DNA of 16,768 nucleotides from RGIG3009 sp045541495 (GCA_045541495.1 JAZQJE010000015.1:1-16768), one strand, 5' to 3'. Counted from the stretch's first letter, positions 1 to 8,285 are shown. The notes: generated by a model from the sequence alone, not told the origin. Numbers and translations are program-made.

Positions 1-1250
1 GTGCGGGGAATGGGGGTGGCAGACATGACCAGCAAATGGGGATCGCGGCCTTTTTCCGCCAATATTGTCCGTTGGCGAACGCCAAACCGATGTTGCTCGT
101 CGGTGATGACCAGCCCCAACTTCAAAAACCGTACATTATCGGATAATAAAGCATGGGTACCCACCACCAAGTGAATAGAGCCATCGGCCACACCGTCTAA
201 TACGGCTTTTTTTTGGGATTTGGTCATGGAACCGGTGAGCAACCCTACTGTGATATCTTCTCGTTTTTCAAACAAGTGTGTCAAAGAACGGTAGTGTTGT
301 TCCGCTAAAATTTCGGTGGGTGCCATCATTGCACATTGATAACCACCCCGTATGGCACAAAAGGCAACACAGGCCGCGACGGCGGTTTTACCGCTCCCCA
401 CATCCCCCTGTAAAAGGCGGTTCATGGGTGAAGGACCTTGCATGTCCTGTACGCAATCCTGTACGGCTCGTTGTTGAGCGCCTGTGAAAGTGAACGGCAG
501 TAACGGCAAAAATTCAGAGGAATCGTCCCGCTCCAATTTGGTACTGTTTTCGGTTTTAGAGCGGCCTTTCAACCGCAACAATCCCAGTTGTAGCAACAGT
601 AATTCTTCAAACACCAATCGATTACGGGCGGTTATCAATGCTTGTCCGTCGGTAGGGAAGTGAATATTTTCCAGCGCGTAACGGCGGGTACATAAGGCAT
701 AGCGTTGCCGTGTTTCCGCGGGAAGAATGTCGTGGTCCAATTGTGTGTCCAACGCCAACATGGCGGCGGCGACGATCTTCTCGATCCAACGAGAGGTCAG
801 GCCGCCCGTCAAGGGATAGATCGGGCGAATACGCGCGCCGGTTTGCGCCTGTTCGATAAGGGGCGAGGACATCTCCGGTTGACGGAACGTGCCTGTCAAA
901 GTGCCGAAAAACAGATATTCCTGACCTACCTCGATCTTTGCCGCGGCATATTTGTTATTAAACAGTGTTACCCGCATGACACCTGTACCGTCGGATACGG
1001 AAAATCGGTACAACGACAAGCCTTTTCGAATATAGTGTTCGGTAGGCTTGCCCAGTGCTTTCCCTTTAATACAACAGAGGGTTTCGAAAGTGGCATCGCA
1101 CAGATGGGTGACCACAGACCAATCTTCGTATTGACGGGGAAAATGAGTGAGCAAATCGCCCACAGTTTCAATGCCCAAACGGTGGAGCATTTGAGCGCGC
1201 TTTTCACCCACGCCTTTTAGATATTGAATGGATGTTTGTTCGGTCAACAC
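1..1250 (-). CDS. recG: ATP-dependent DNA helicase RecG (N-terminal part; C-terminus beyond the left edge)
   Basis: RecG is a monomeric superfamily-2 helicase that reverses stalled replication forks and processes branched recombination intermediates. About 416 residues lie in the window. In order there are an N-terminal helix-hairpin region (SIQYLKGVGEKRAQML), a wedge/OB-type domain, a Walker A motif GDVGSGKT (about 386-413), the DEQHRFG form of the DEAD box (about 76-108) and motif III, SATPIPRT, at the very edge. The DEQHRFG and TATPIPRT-type motifs are diagnostic of RecG. The second RecA-like lobe is outside the window. The start is GTG at 1250 (TTG at 1247 is also possible). A strong AAAGGGGGTGA Shine-Dalgarno sits 5 nt upstream. 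The gene follows fakA on the same strand, but a terminator hairpin separates them and no clear promoter fits in the gap. Confidence 0.95.
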   Translation of the reverse strand, partial: MLTEQTSIQYLKGVGEKRAQMLHRLGIETVGDLLTHFPRQYEDWSVVTHLCDATFETLCCIKGKALGKPTEHYIRKGLSLYRFSVSDGTGVMRVTLFNNKYAAAKIEVGQEYLFFGTLTGTFRQPEMSSPLIEQAQTGARIRPIYPLTGGLTSRWIEKIVAAAMLALDTQLDHDILPAETRQRYALCTRRYALENIHFPTDGQALITARNRLVFEELLLLQLGLLRLKGRSKTENSTKLERDDSSEFLPLLPFTFTGAQQRAVQDCVQDMQGPSPMNRLLQGDVGSGKTAVAACVAFCAIRGGYQCAMMAPTEILAEQHYRSLTHLFEKREDITVGLLTGSMTKSQKKAVLDGVADGSIHLVVGTHALLSDNVRFLKLGLVITDEQHRFGVRQRTILAEKGRDPHLLVMSATPIPR

Positions 1251-1270
1251 GGTGGTCACCCCCTTTGTAT

Positions 1271-1318
1271 AAAATAGAAAAACAACCGGCGACATCACAA
1301 TGGTGTGATATCGCCGGT
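1271..1318 (-). terminator. Rho-independent terminator after fakA, upstream of recG
   Basis: The arms are 1285-1299 and 1304-1318: a stem of about 15 bp with one G-U pair and a very short loop. On the minus strand it is followed by TGTTTTTCTATTTT. The plus strand has no T-tract, so it acts on leftward transcription. It lies 8 nt past the fakA stop and ends only about 20 nt before the recG start codon, so it could attenuate read-through into recG. Confidence 0.85.
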
Positions 1319-1325
1319 CGATCGT

Positions 1326-2993
1326 TTATTCGACGGAAATAAAATAATAATAGACCGGCTGTCCGCCATTGACAACGGTGATATCCACATCGGTGCCGAC
1401 TTTGGCTTGGATGGCAGTTTTGGCGTTTTCGGCTTCTTCTTCCGATATGCCTTCACCGAACATCAAAGTAATAAACGATACGCTCTTGCCTGTCAGTCGT
1501 CGACTGCTGACGATGGATTTTGTCAATTTCACCACGGCACGGGAAACGGAAGAATCCACAAAACTGAGTTTACCGTTTTCCATGGCTAAGATATCGCCCT
1601 CTTTGATGGCGCGATTTTCAAAATCACTATCGCGGGCGGCAAAGGTGAGTGAACCGGTGGTTACATTGTCGGCCGCTTTCATCATAGCGGTGAGATTGCT
1701 TTCCACTTCGGCATCGGGGTCAAAATTGAGGAGTGCCGCCACACCTTGAGGAATGGTGCGAGTGGGTAACACACACACGCGGCGATCGGCCAACGGCACG
1801 GCTTGTTCTGCCGCCAAAATAATGTTTTTATTATTGGGCAGAACGTAAACGACTTTGGCGGGAGTGGCTTTGACGGCGTTCAAAATATCGTCGGTAGAGG
1901 GGTTCATGGTTTGACCGCCCGATACCACGTTGGCGCAGCCCAACCCAATAAACAGATCGCGAAGACCGTCGCCGGCGGCTACCGCCACAAAGCCGAATGG
2001 CTCTTCCGGCTCTACCGGTGCGGGGATGACGGGCTGATTGGTAGCCTCAGACTCTGCCCAGCCGGCATTTTGATGCTGAATACGCATATTTTCCACTTTC
2101 ACAGTTTCGAATTGACCGTATTCCACACCTTTGGAAAGAGCTTTGCCGGGATCGTTGGTGTGAACATGAACTTTGATGATATCTTCATCGTCCACGACCA
2201 CCACGCAATCGCCGATGGATTCCAGGTACGCCCGCAATTGCAGCGGATCCTTGGTACAACCTTTATCACGTGCAACGATAAACTCGGTGCAGTATGTAAA
2301 GGTGATTTCCGTTTCAAAAGAGCCTGCCGCACTGACGGAAGCAGCCTGTGCGGGTGTGCTCATGTCGATTTCGCCCTCTACAATGGCACCGCCATTAAAC
2401 ACGTCTTGCATAGCGCGGAGCACGATGCACAAACCTTGACCGCCCGCATCGACCACGCCCGCTTTTTTCAGTGTAGGCAACAGATCGGGTGTACGGGCGA
2501 GGGAAGCTTCCGCTTCTTCGCAAATAACGTTCCAAACAGATGCGGCAGAGGAATCTTCCACCGCAGCAGCGGTGGCTTTTTCCGCCGCTTCTCTGGCGAC
2601 GGTGAGGATGGTGCCCTCGGTGGGTTTCATAACGGCTTTGTATGCCGCTTCCACACCTAAGGTGAGAGCGTTCGCCAAATCGGCGCCGCTGGCTTCGGCC
2701 TTGCCTTTTAAGCCTTTCGAAAATCCGCGGAACAACAACGACAAGATCACGCCGGAATTACCGCGAGCGCCACGTAACAAAGCGGAAGAAGCGGTATCGG
2801 CGGTCTCGCTGACCGTGGGGTTCGACAAACGGGCCAGTTCACGAGCGGCGGCGGAAAATGTCATGGACATATTGGTTCCGGTATCACCGTCGGGAACGGG
2901 GAAGACGTTGAGGGCGTCTACTTGTTGTTTTTGTTGTGCAAGACAGTTTGACGCGGAAATCATCGCGTCACGTAATACGTTACCTTGTATCAA
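1326..2993 (-). CDS. fakA: Fatty acid kinase catalytic subunit FakA (YloV/DAK-phosphatase family)
   Basis: FakA phosphorylates fatty acids held by a FakB (DegV-type) partner, giving acyl-phosphate for membrane phospholipid synthesis. It acts in the cytoplasm at the membrane. The protein is about 555 aa, normal for the family. The N-terminal DhaL kinase domain carries the ATP/Mg-binding motif NVFPVPDGDTGTNM (about residues 29-42, Asp35/Asp37). A middle domain and a DegV-like C-terminal domain follow, ending in the typical GGQPVYYYFISVE. No fakB is in the window. Start choice: a GTG at 3002 overlaps the AAAGGAG Shine-Dalgarno, so TTG at 2993, 8 nt downstream of it, is preferred. It lies 56 nt after asp23 on the same strand and is probably cotranscribed; the yloU-yloV pair is a conserved order in Bacillota. 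Confidence 0.93.
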   Translation of the reverse strand: MIQGNVLRDAMISASNCLAQQKQQVDALNVFPVPDGDTGTNMSMTFSAAARELARLSNPTVSETADTASSALLRGARGNSGVILSLLFRGFSKGLKGKAEASGADLANALTLGVEAAYKAVMKPTEGTILTVAREAAEKATAAAVEDSSAASVWNVICEEAEASLARTPDLLPTLKKAGVVDAGGQGLCIVLRAMQDVFNGGAIVEGEIDMSTPAQAASVSAAGSFETEITFTYCTEFIVARDKGCTKDPLQLRAYLESIGDCVVVVDDEDIIKVHVHTNDPGKALSKGVEYGQFETVKVENMRIQHQNAGWAESEATNQPVIPAPVEPEEPFGFVAVAAGDGLRDLFIGLGCANVVSGGQTMNPSTDDILNAVKATPAKVVYVLPNNKNIILAAEQAVPLADRRVCVLPTRTIPQGVAALLNFDPDAEVESNLTAMMKAADNVTTGSLTFAARDSDFENRAIKEGDILAMENGKLSFVDSSVSRAVVKLTKSIVSSRRLTGKSVSFITLMFGEGISEEEAENAKTAIQAKVGTDVDITVVNGGQPVYYYFISVE

Positions 2994-3001
2994 ATGTAGC
3001 A

Positions 3002-3008
3002 CTCCTTT
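3002..3008 (-). promoter_or_regulatory. Ribosome binding site that sets the fakA start
   Basis: The minus strand reads AAAGGAG at 3008-3002. Its last G is the first base of an in-frame GTG, so that GTG cannot be served by this site. The in-frame TTG at 2993 has an 8-nt spacing and is the likely initiator. Confidence 0.6.
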
Positions 3009-3049
3009 GATAGCGGCGGCAGAAGAAGACTGCCATTGCCGGCAGTTCC

Positions 3050-3403
3050 TTATTCGGCCTTCATACTGTCAACAAATACATTTACTTTCTTGACAGTCAG
3101 TCCGGTGGCTTCTTCTACCGTATAACGCACCTTGTTTACGATGCTTTTGGCGATCTCGGAAATGTTCATGCCGAAAATCACGCAAATATGCAGATCCACC
3201 ACTAATTTTTCATTTTCACTGCGTACGCGGATACCGTCGTCCGCAAAAGCTTTCTTGAAGAAAACCGAGCGCAGGCCTTGGCGGGTACCGCTTTTGACCA
3301 TGCCGGCGACACCGTAGCAAGACGAGACCGCATTGCCGATCAAGTAAGAAAAATATTCCTGCGAGATCTCAATGATACCCAAATGGTTTTCAATACGGAT
3401 CAT
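3050..3403 (-). CDS. Asp23/Gls24 family envelope stress protein (YloU-like)
   Basis: This is a 117-aa cytoplasmic protein of the Asp23/Gls24 family (DUF322), linked in Gram-positive bacteria to alkaline and envelope stress and often membrane-associated. The family pattern is clear: an N-terminal GIIEIS segment, NAVSSCYGVAGMV, then LVVDLHICVIFGMNISEIAKSI and a C-terminal VKKVNVFVDSM. The start ATG at 3403 begins MIRIENHLG; a GAAAGGTG Shine-Dalgarno lies about 10 nt upstream. An upstream extension of the frame exists but lies inside the promoter region and is rejected. It is first in a probable asp23-fakA operon, as in the yloU-yloV arrangement. The exact biochemical role of the family is not established. 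Confidence 0.9.
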   Translation of the reverse strand: MIRIENHLGIIEISQEYFSYLIGNAVSSCYGVAGMVKSGTRQGLRSVFFKKAFADDGIRVRSENEKLVVDLHICVIFGMNISEIAKSIVNKVRYTVEEATGLTVKKVNVFVDSMKAE

Positions 3404-3453
3404 ATACTCAACACACCTTTCCGGTAGAAAAATTTGCACAAATACACACATAC

Positions 3454-3482
3454 AGTATACCGCAAAACTTTCCAATAATCAA
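3454..3482 (-). promoter_or_regulatory. Sigma-A promoter of asp23-fakA
   Basis: The minus strand reads TTGATT (3482-3477), a 17-bp spacer, then TATACT (3459-3454), giving a leader of about 45 nt before the asp23 ATG. It lies back to back with the acn promoter, whose -35 begins 25 bp away. Confidence 0.7.
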
Positions 3483-3507
3483 GGACTTTTTCAAACGACA
3501 GAAAACA

Positions 3508-3536
3508 TTGACAAAAATCGGGCACTGCTTTATAAT
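3508..3536 (+). promoter_or_regulatory. Perfect consensus sigma-A promoter of acn
   Basis: TTGACA (3508-3513), exactly 17 bp, then TATAAT (3531-3536): 12 of 12 consensus bases with the ideal spacer. Predicted transcription starts near 3543, giving a leader of only about 23 nt. No operator-like palindrome is obvious beside it. Confidence 0.9.
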
Positions 3537-3565
3537 TGATGGGTATTTTACAAGGGAGTGATACC

Positions 3566-5497
3566 ATGGGCGACACACTGGCGCAAAAGCTGATACGGTC
3601 ACATCTGGTCAGCGGCAATATGACGGTAGGGGAAGAGATCGGATTGCGTATCGATCAAACCTTAACACAGGATGCCACGGGAACGATGGCATATTTGGAA
3701 TTTGAAGCAATGGGCGTACCGCGGGTACGTACCGAACGCTCGGTGGCATACATCGACCACAACACCCTACAAACGGGTTTCGAAAATGCCGACGACCATC
3801 GGTATATCCAAACGGTGTGCAAAAAACACGGGTTATATTTTTCCCGTCCCGGCAACGGTATTTGCCATCAGGTACACTTGGAACGTTTCGGCATTCCGGG
3901 TAAAACCTTAATCGGTTCGGATAGTCATACCCCCACCGGCGGGGGTATCGGCATGTTGGCGTTCGGCGCCGGCGGTTTGGATGTGGCAGTAGCCATGGGC
4001 GGCGGTACCTACTATATCACCATGCCCCGCATGGTGCGCATCAATTTAACCGGCAAACTTTCTCCTTGGGTCGCGGCAAAAGATGTGATCTTGGAAGTGT
4101 TGCGTCGTATGTCCGTAAAAGGCGGCGTGGGTAAGATCGTGGAATACGGCGGCGAAGGCGTCAAGACCCTTTCCGTGCCGGAACGCGCTACTATCACCAA
4201 CATGGGTGCGGAATTAGGCGCGTCCACGTCGATCTTCCCGTCGGATGAGATCACCCGTGAATTCATGAAAGCACAGGGTCGCGAAGCGGATTGGGTGGCA
4301 CTGCAACCCGATGAAGATGCCGTGTACGATGAAGTCATCGATATTGACCTTTCGGCACTTCGCCCGTTGGCGGCCTGTCCTCATTCTCCCGATGCTGTCA
4401 AAGCGGTGGAGGATATCGGCCCCATTGCGGTGGATCAATGTTGTATCGGTTCTTGCACCAACTCGTCACTGATGGATATGCTGAAAGTGGCGGCCATCCT
4501 CAAAGGGAAAACGGTGCATCCCCGTGTCAGCTTGTCCATTGCTCCCGGCTCCAAACAAGTGTATAACATGTTAGCGGAAAATGGCGCGTTGGCAGACCTC
4601 ATTGCCGCGGGTGCCCGTATTTTGGAATGTGCGTGCGGTCCTTGCATCGGCATGGGCCAATCCCCCAATTCCAAGGGTGTATCCCTGCGTACCTTTAACC
4701 GCAATTTCGAAGGCCGTTCGGGCACAGCGGATGGGCAAGTATACTTGGTTAGTCCCGAAGTGGCGGCGGTGTCGGCGCTCACGGGCGTACTGACCGATCC
4801 CCGCACCATGGGTGAAGCGCCGAGCATCACTATGCCTGCCTCGTTCCTTATCAACGATAATATGATCGAGCCGCCCGTATCGGAAGCGGATATGGACAGT
4901 GTGGAGATCGTGCGTGGCCCCAACATTAAACCGTTCCCGCAAACGGCGCCACTGGCCGAAACGATCACCGCAAACGTCCTGTTAAAAGTGGAAGATAATA
5001 TTACCACCGACCATATTATGCCCGCCGGCGCCAAGATTTTGCCGTTGCGTTCGAACATTCCCGCTATTTCGGAGCACTGTTTTGTGCGGTGCGATCCCGA
5101 ATTTCCCGCCCGTTGCCATAAAGAGGGTGCGGGTTTCATCATCGGCGGTTCCAACTACGGTCAAGGCAGTTCCCGCGAACACGCGGCGCTGGCACCGTTG
5201 TATTTGGGAATCAAAGCAGTCATTGTGAAATCCTTTGCCCGTATTCATGTGGCAAACCTTATCAACGCGGGTATCTTACCGTTAACCTTCAAAAATGAGA
5301 GCGATTATGACAAGATTTCTTTAGGCGACCGCTTGTCGCTTCCCCGTGTGCGGGAGCGGTTGAAAAATCGCGAAGAGATCGTATTGGTCAACGAAACCAC
5401 CAATAAAGAGATTGCACTGAATTCTCAATTCTCCGATCGGCAGATCGCCATGCTGTTGGCAGGCGGTTTGTTGGATTATACCCGTGAAAACGGTTAA
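3566..5497 (+). CDS. acn: Aconitate hydratase (aconitase), about 640-aa bacterial type
   Basis: Aconitase interconverts citrate and isocitrate through cis-aconitate using a [4Fe-4S] cluster. It feeds 2-oxoglutarate and glutamate synthesis even where the TCA cycle is incomplete. The 643-aa protein is the shorter form related to 3-isopropylmalate dehydratase. Cluster ligands by homology are Cys297 in CCIGSCTNS and Cys357/Cys360 in CACGPCIGMG. Other landmarks are GSDSHTPTGGGIGMLAFGAGG near residues 119-139 and the swivel-domain substrate loop GSNYGQGSSREHA (about 528-540, with the SSR arginine). The start ATG at 3566 has GGGAGTG upstream; an ATG 30 nt further up lies at the promoter and is rejected. 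The gene appears monocistronic, with no citrate synthase or isocitrate dehydrogenase nearby. Its full-consensus promoter suggests strong basal expression. Confidence 0.97.
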   Translation: MGDTLAQKLIRSHLVSGNMTVGEEIGLRIDQTLTQDATGTMAYLEFEAMGVPRVRTERSVAYIDHNTLQTGFENADDHRYIQTVCKKHGLYFSRPGNGICHQVHLERFGIPGKTLIGSDSHTPTGGGIGMLAFGAGGLDVAVAMGGGTYYITMPRMVRINLTGKLSPWVAAKDVILEVLRRMSVKGGVGKIVEYGGEGVKTLSVPERATITNMGAELGASTSIFPSDEITREFMKAQGREADWVALQPDEDAVYDEVIDIDLSALRPLAACPHSPDAVKAVEDIGPIAVDQCCIGSCTNSSLMDMLKVAAILKGKTVHPRVSLSIAPGSKQVYNMLAENGALADLIAAGARILECACGPCIGMGQSPNSKGVSLRTFNRNFEGRSGTADGQVYLVSPEVAAVSALTGVLTDPRTMGEAPSITMPASFLINDNMIEPPVSEADMDSVEIVRGPNIKPFPQTAPLAETITANVLLKVEDNITTDHIMPAGAKILPLRSNIPAISEHCFVRCDPEFPARCHKEGAGFIIGGSNYGQGSSREHAALAPLYLGIKAVIVKSFARIHVANLINAGILPLTFKNESDYDKISLGDRLSLPRVRERLKNREEIVLVNETTNKEIALNSQFSDRQIAMLLAGGLLDYTRENG

Positions 5498-5513
5498 CAC
5501 GGAAAGTTATTTA

Positions 5514-5557
5514 TGAAACCATGGAAGGTCCCCTTCGGCGCTTCTATGGTTGTTTCA
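5514..5557 (+). repeat. Inverted repeat / stem-loop in the acn 3' untranslated region
   Basis: TGAAAC+CATGGAAG (5514-5527) pairs with CTTCTATG (5541-5548) and, after a 3-nt bulge, GTTTCA (5552-5557). This gives about 14 bp around a 13-nt loop. No T-tract follows, so it is not a simple terminator. It sits 16 nt after the acn stop and about 130 nt before the real terminator. The 5498-5682 gap otherwise holds nothing I can recognise. Confidence 0.5.
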
Positions 5558-5682
5558 CAAAACAAAGGGATACTTGCCGAGCGTACTGCTGTTGACGTTG
5601 CTGATCTCTCACCGCGATACTACCGTAAAGGGAAGCGACCGTATTTTTTGTGTAGCCGACAGGGATATCACACAACTGAAAT

Positions 5683-5719
5683 AAAAACACACCGACGAGA
5701 CTCGTCGGTGTGTTTTTTA
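5683..5719. terminator. Bidirectional terminator between convergent acn and pit
   Basis: The arms AACACACCGACGAG (5686-5699) and CTCGTCGGTGTGTT (5701-5714) are perfectly complementary. A T-run follows on each strand (TTTTTTAT on plus, TTTTTAT on minus). The plus-strand T-tract overlaps the pit stop codon (5717-5719), so the two genes share one compact terminator. Confidence 0.93.
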
Positions 5720-6769
5720 TACCATCCACATAAAAAATTTTGCTATTCCATATCCCAACATACCGCAACCGGGAAAGGTAAAGCACCAAGTAAGCATCAT
5801 ATCCCGCACGACACGGAGATCAATATCGGACCATCGATGGGCGGCACCCGCCCCCATGATGGCAAGGGTTTTGGCGTGAGTGGTGCTGACAGGCAATCCA
5901 AACAGTGAGGAGAGCAATAAACAAAAGGCGCCTGCCGTGTCGGCACAGAATCCTTGATAAGGTTCCGCTTTGATCATATCCATGCCTACCGATTTAATGA
6001 TCCTATATCCGCCTAAAGAGGTGCCCAACGCCATGATACCTGAACACAACAACATCAGCCAAAAGGGAATGATCATTTCGTCGGTGGTTTCCTGTCCGTT
6101 TGACAGACATAGGGTCAATAAGAAAACGCCGATAAATTTTTGTCCATCCTGCGCACCGTGCATAAACGACATGGCAGCGGCACCGAATACTTGGCCGCGG
6201 CGAAACCACGGAGTCGCTTTTCGGCGGTCTGCACTGTACAACAGTTGTTGAACAACGCTAGTAATGCCCAAACCGCCTGCAAACCCTAAAAAAATTGATA
6301 GGATAAGACCGTATAGTACCTTGCTCCATTGGGCACCGTTAATTCCTGAAAATCCGTTATTCAACGCGATGGCCGCGCCCGAAAGGCCGGCAATGAGTGC
6401 ATGACTTTCGCTGGTGGGAATACCAAATGCCCATGCCGCTACTGCCCACAATACAATAGCAAATAAAGCGGCGCATAACGCGATGGAAGCATCGTGGGTA
6501 TTCCCCTCAAAATTAACGATGTTTTTCACCGTCATGGCCACCGTGGCATTGACGGCGGTCATAAAGGAAACGCCGAGAAAATTGAACACAGCGGAAAAAA
6601 TGACCGCTGTCCGCGGGGGCAGACAGCGGGTTGCAACACAAGTGGCAATGGCGTTGGGTGCATCTGTCCAGCCGTTGACGAAAATAACGCCCACGGTTAG
6701 GAGCACGCTGATGGCTAAAACGGGGTCATGAAACGTCCGCTCCATAAAGGAGAAAAAGTCGGGCGCCAT
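5717..6769 (-). CDS. pit: PiT-family inorganic phosphate transporter (PHO4 family)
   Basis: This is a low-affinity, cation-coupled phosphate permease in the cytoplasmic membrane. The 350-aa protein is mostly hydrophobic, with about ten predicted membrane segments, and has the two inverted repeats of the family. Signatures are GWTDAPNAIAT (about 33-43), GIPTSESHALIAGLSGAA (about 116-133), SFMHGAQDGQKFIG (about 201-214) and GLPVSTTHAKTLAIMGAG (about 291-308). The motif 1 asparagine of the G-x-N-D-x-x-N-A signature is Thr here; I believe this is a common clostridial variant. The start ATG at 6769 has only a weak AAGAAAGAAGA site, inside the 16-nt gap after pyk. That spacing, and no promoter, indicate cotranscription with pyk. 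No PhoU-like DUF47 partner is adjacent. Confidence 0.95.
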   Translation of the reverse strand: MAPDFFSFMERTFHDPVLAISVLLTVGVIFVNGWTDAPNAIATCVATRCLPPRTAVIFSAVFNFLGVSFMTAVNATVAMTVKNIVNFEGNTHDASIALCAALFAIVLWAVAAWAFGIPTSESHALIAGLSGAAIALNNGFSGINGAQWSKVLYGLILSIFLGFAGGLGITSVVQQLLYSADRRKATPWFRRGQVFGAAAMSFMHGAQDGQKFIGVFLLTLCLSNGQETTDEMIIPFWLMLLCSGIMALGTSLGGYRIIKSVGMDMIKAEPYQGFCADTAGAFCLLLSSLFGLPVSTTHAKTLAIMGAGAAHRWSDIDLRVVRDMMLTWCFTFPGCGMLGYGIAKFFMWMV

Positions 6770-6785
6770 AAAGATATCTTCTTTC

Positions 6786-8216
6786 TTAATATTTTTTGCC
6801 CACGATCTCCACTTTCAACAGATTGGTACTGCCGGAAGTGTCCAGCGGAATACCCGCCACAATCACCACGCGGTCACCGTCTTCCACTGCATCGATCTGT
6901 TTGGCACAATCGATGGCATGGGTGAACAACTCGTCGGAAGTGGTTTGATAGCGAGCCAGTACAGGGTATACACCCCACGAAAGCGCCATTTGATGATAGG
7001 TTTTTTCTACAGGTGTGGCGGCGATGATGGCAACATCGGGACGGAATTTGGACATACGTCGAGCAGTATGTCCGTATTTGGTGAGGGCGATAATGGCTTT
7101 TGCTTTGATATCCCGCGCGGTGGTGCAAGCGGCATCACAGACGGCGTTGGTGGTGTCGGAGGCGTCCATATCATAGGGAATATCGTGGTGGGTGTCGATA
7201 AGTTGCGCATCTTGTTCTGCCTGTTCGGCGATCTTGGCCATTACGCGGACAGACTCCAGCGGAAACAGGCCCGCCGCCGTTTCGCCCGATAACATCACTG
7301 CGGAGGTGCCGTCAAATACTGCATTGGCTACGTCGGTGATCTCCGCACGGGTAGGGGCAGGATTGTTCATCATGGACTCCAACATTTGGGTAGCGGTGAT
7401 CACCATTTTCCCCGATTGATAGCAACGGCGGATAAACCGTTTTTGCAAACCGGGCAACCGTTCGTATTCAATCTCCACGCCCATATCACCACGGGCTATC
7501 ATAATACCATCCGAGTGACGGAGAATTTCGTCGAAATTTTCCACACCCTCAATATTTTCGATTTTGGCAATAATGCGGATCCCGTGTCCGCCGTTGTAAT
7601 CCAAAAATTTGCGTAGCGCGATCACGTCTTCTTTACAACGGGTGAACGAAGCGGCAACAAAATCTACATCTTGTTCAATGCCGAACAACAAATCGTCTTT
7701 GTCGCGATCGCTGAGATAGGGAAGCGACAAGCGGATATTCGGAATGTTAATGGATTTGTGATTACTGAGTACACCGCCATGGATAACACGGCACACAATA
7801 TCCGTGTCGGTGGTGGAAGTTACTTCCAATCGGATTTTACCGTCATCGATCAAAATGTGATCGCCTGTGTGAACTTCCGACGGCAATTTAGAATAAGTGA
7901 TGGAGGCGACGGCTTCATCTCCCTCTACTTCGCGGGCGGTAAGGGTAAATACAGCGCCGCTTTCCACGGTGGCTTTGTTGTTTTTAAAGTTACACAAACG
8001 GATCTCCGGCCCTTTAGTGTCCAACAAAATGGCCACGGGACGATCCAACTCTTTTCGTAATTCTTTAATCACTTCAATACGGCGGCGGTGATCATCGTGG
8101 GTATTGTGTGAGAAATTTAACCGTGCCACATTCATACCGTTGAGGATCAATTCCCGTACCAACTGCGGATCTTCGGTAGCAGGTCCCAACGTACAAACAA
8201 TTTTCGTCTTGCGCAT
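6786..8216 (-). CDS. pyk: Pyruvate kinase
   Basis: Pyruvate kinase transfers phosphate from phosphoenolpyruvate to ADP, the last ATP-forming step of glycolysis. The 476-aa protein is full length for the form without the extra C-terminal PEP-utiliser domain found in some Bacillota. Key motifs are KTKIVCTLGPA at the N-terminus, RLNFSHN (32-38), LLDTKGPEIR (64-73), the signature IIAKIENIEG with catalytic Lys218 and metal ligand Glu220, ARGDMGVE (241-248) and ATQMLESM (275-282). The C-terminal domain with the allosteric-site region is present. The start ATG at 8216 has AGAAGGAG about 7 nt upstream. It is the first gene of a pyk-pit transcription unit and is divergent from the SpoIIQ-like gene. 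Confidence 0.98.
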   Translation of the reverse strand: MRKTKIVCTLGPATEDPQLVRELILNGMNVARLNFSHNTHDDHRRRIEVIKELRKELDRPVAILLDTKGPEIRLCNFKNNKATVESGAVFTLTAREVEGDEAVASITYSKLPSEVHTGDHILIDDGKIRLEVTSTTDTDIVCRVIHGGVLSNHKSINIPNIRLSLPYLSDRDKDDLLFGIEQDVDFVAASFTRCKEDVIALRKFLDYNGGHGIRIIAKIENIEGVENFDEILRHSDGIMIARGDMGVEIEYERLPGLQKRFIRRCYQSGKMVITATQMLESMMNNPAPTRAEITDVANAVFDGTSAVMLSGETAAGLFPLESVRVMAKIAEQAEQDAQLIDTHHDIPYDMDASDTTNAVCDAACTTARDIKAKAIIALTKYGHTARRMSKFRPDVAIIAATPVEKTYHQMALSWGVYPVLARYQTTSDELFTHAIDCAKQIDAVEDGDRVVIVAGIPLDTSGSTNLLKVEIVGKKY

Positions 8217-8256
8217 AAAAACTCCTTCTTTATGGGAAAATAAAAAAACAGTAGTG

Positions 8257-8285
8257 AGTATACCATGTTTTTCCCCGAATGGAAA
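8257..8285 (-). promoter_or_regulatory. Promoter of pyk-pit
   Basis: The minus strand reads TTTCCA (8285-8280), a 17-bp spacer ending in TGG, then TATACT (8262-8257). This is a sigma-A promoter with an extended -10 (TGG-TATACT) compensating for a 4/6 -35 box. The leader is about 34 nt. Confidence 0.75.

Noticed and set aside
705..1220. A 171-codon plus-strand frame opposite recG
   Set aside because: It is antisense to a clear RecG reading frame, has no ribosome site and no recognisable protein features.
1803..2660. A 285-codon plus-strand frame opposite fakA
   Set aside because: It lies wholly antisense to fakA; its His/Phe/Gly-rich composition is what the complement of a biased coding frame gives.
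4435..5154. A 239-codon minus-strand frame inside acn
   Set aside because: It is antisense to conserved aconitase motifs and has no promoter or Shine-Dalgarno.
5513..5908. A 131-codon plus-strand frame after acn
   Set aside because: It reads through the bidirectional terminator and into the antisense of pit; its start lies at the base of a hairpin. No family resemblance.
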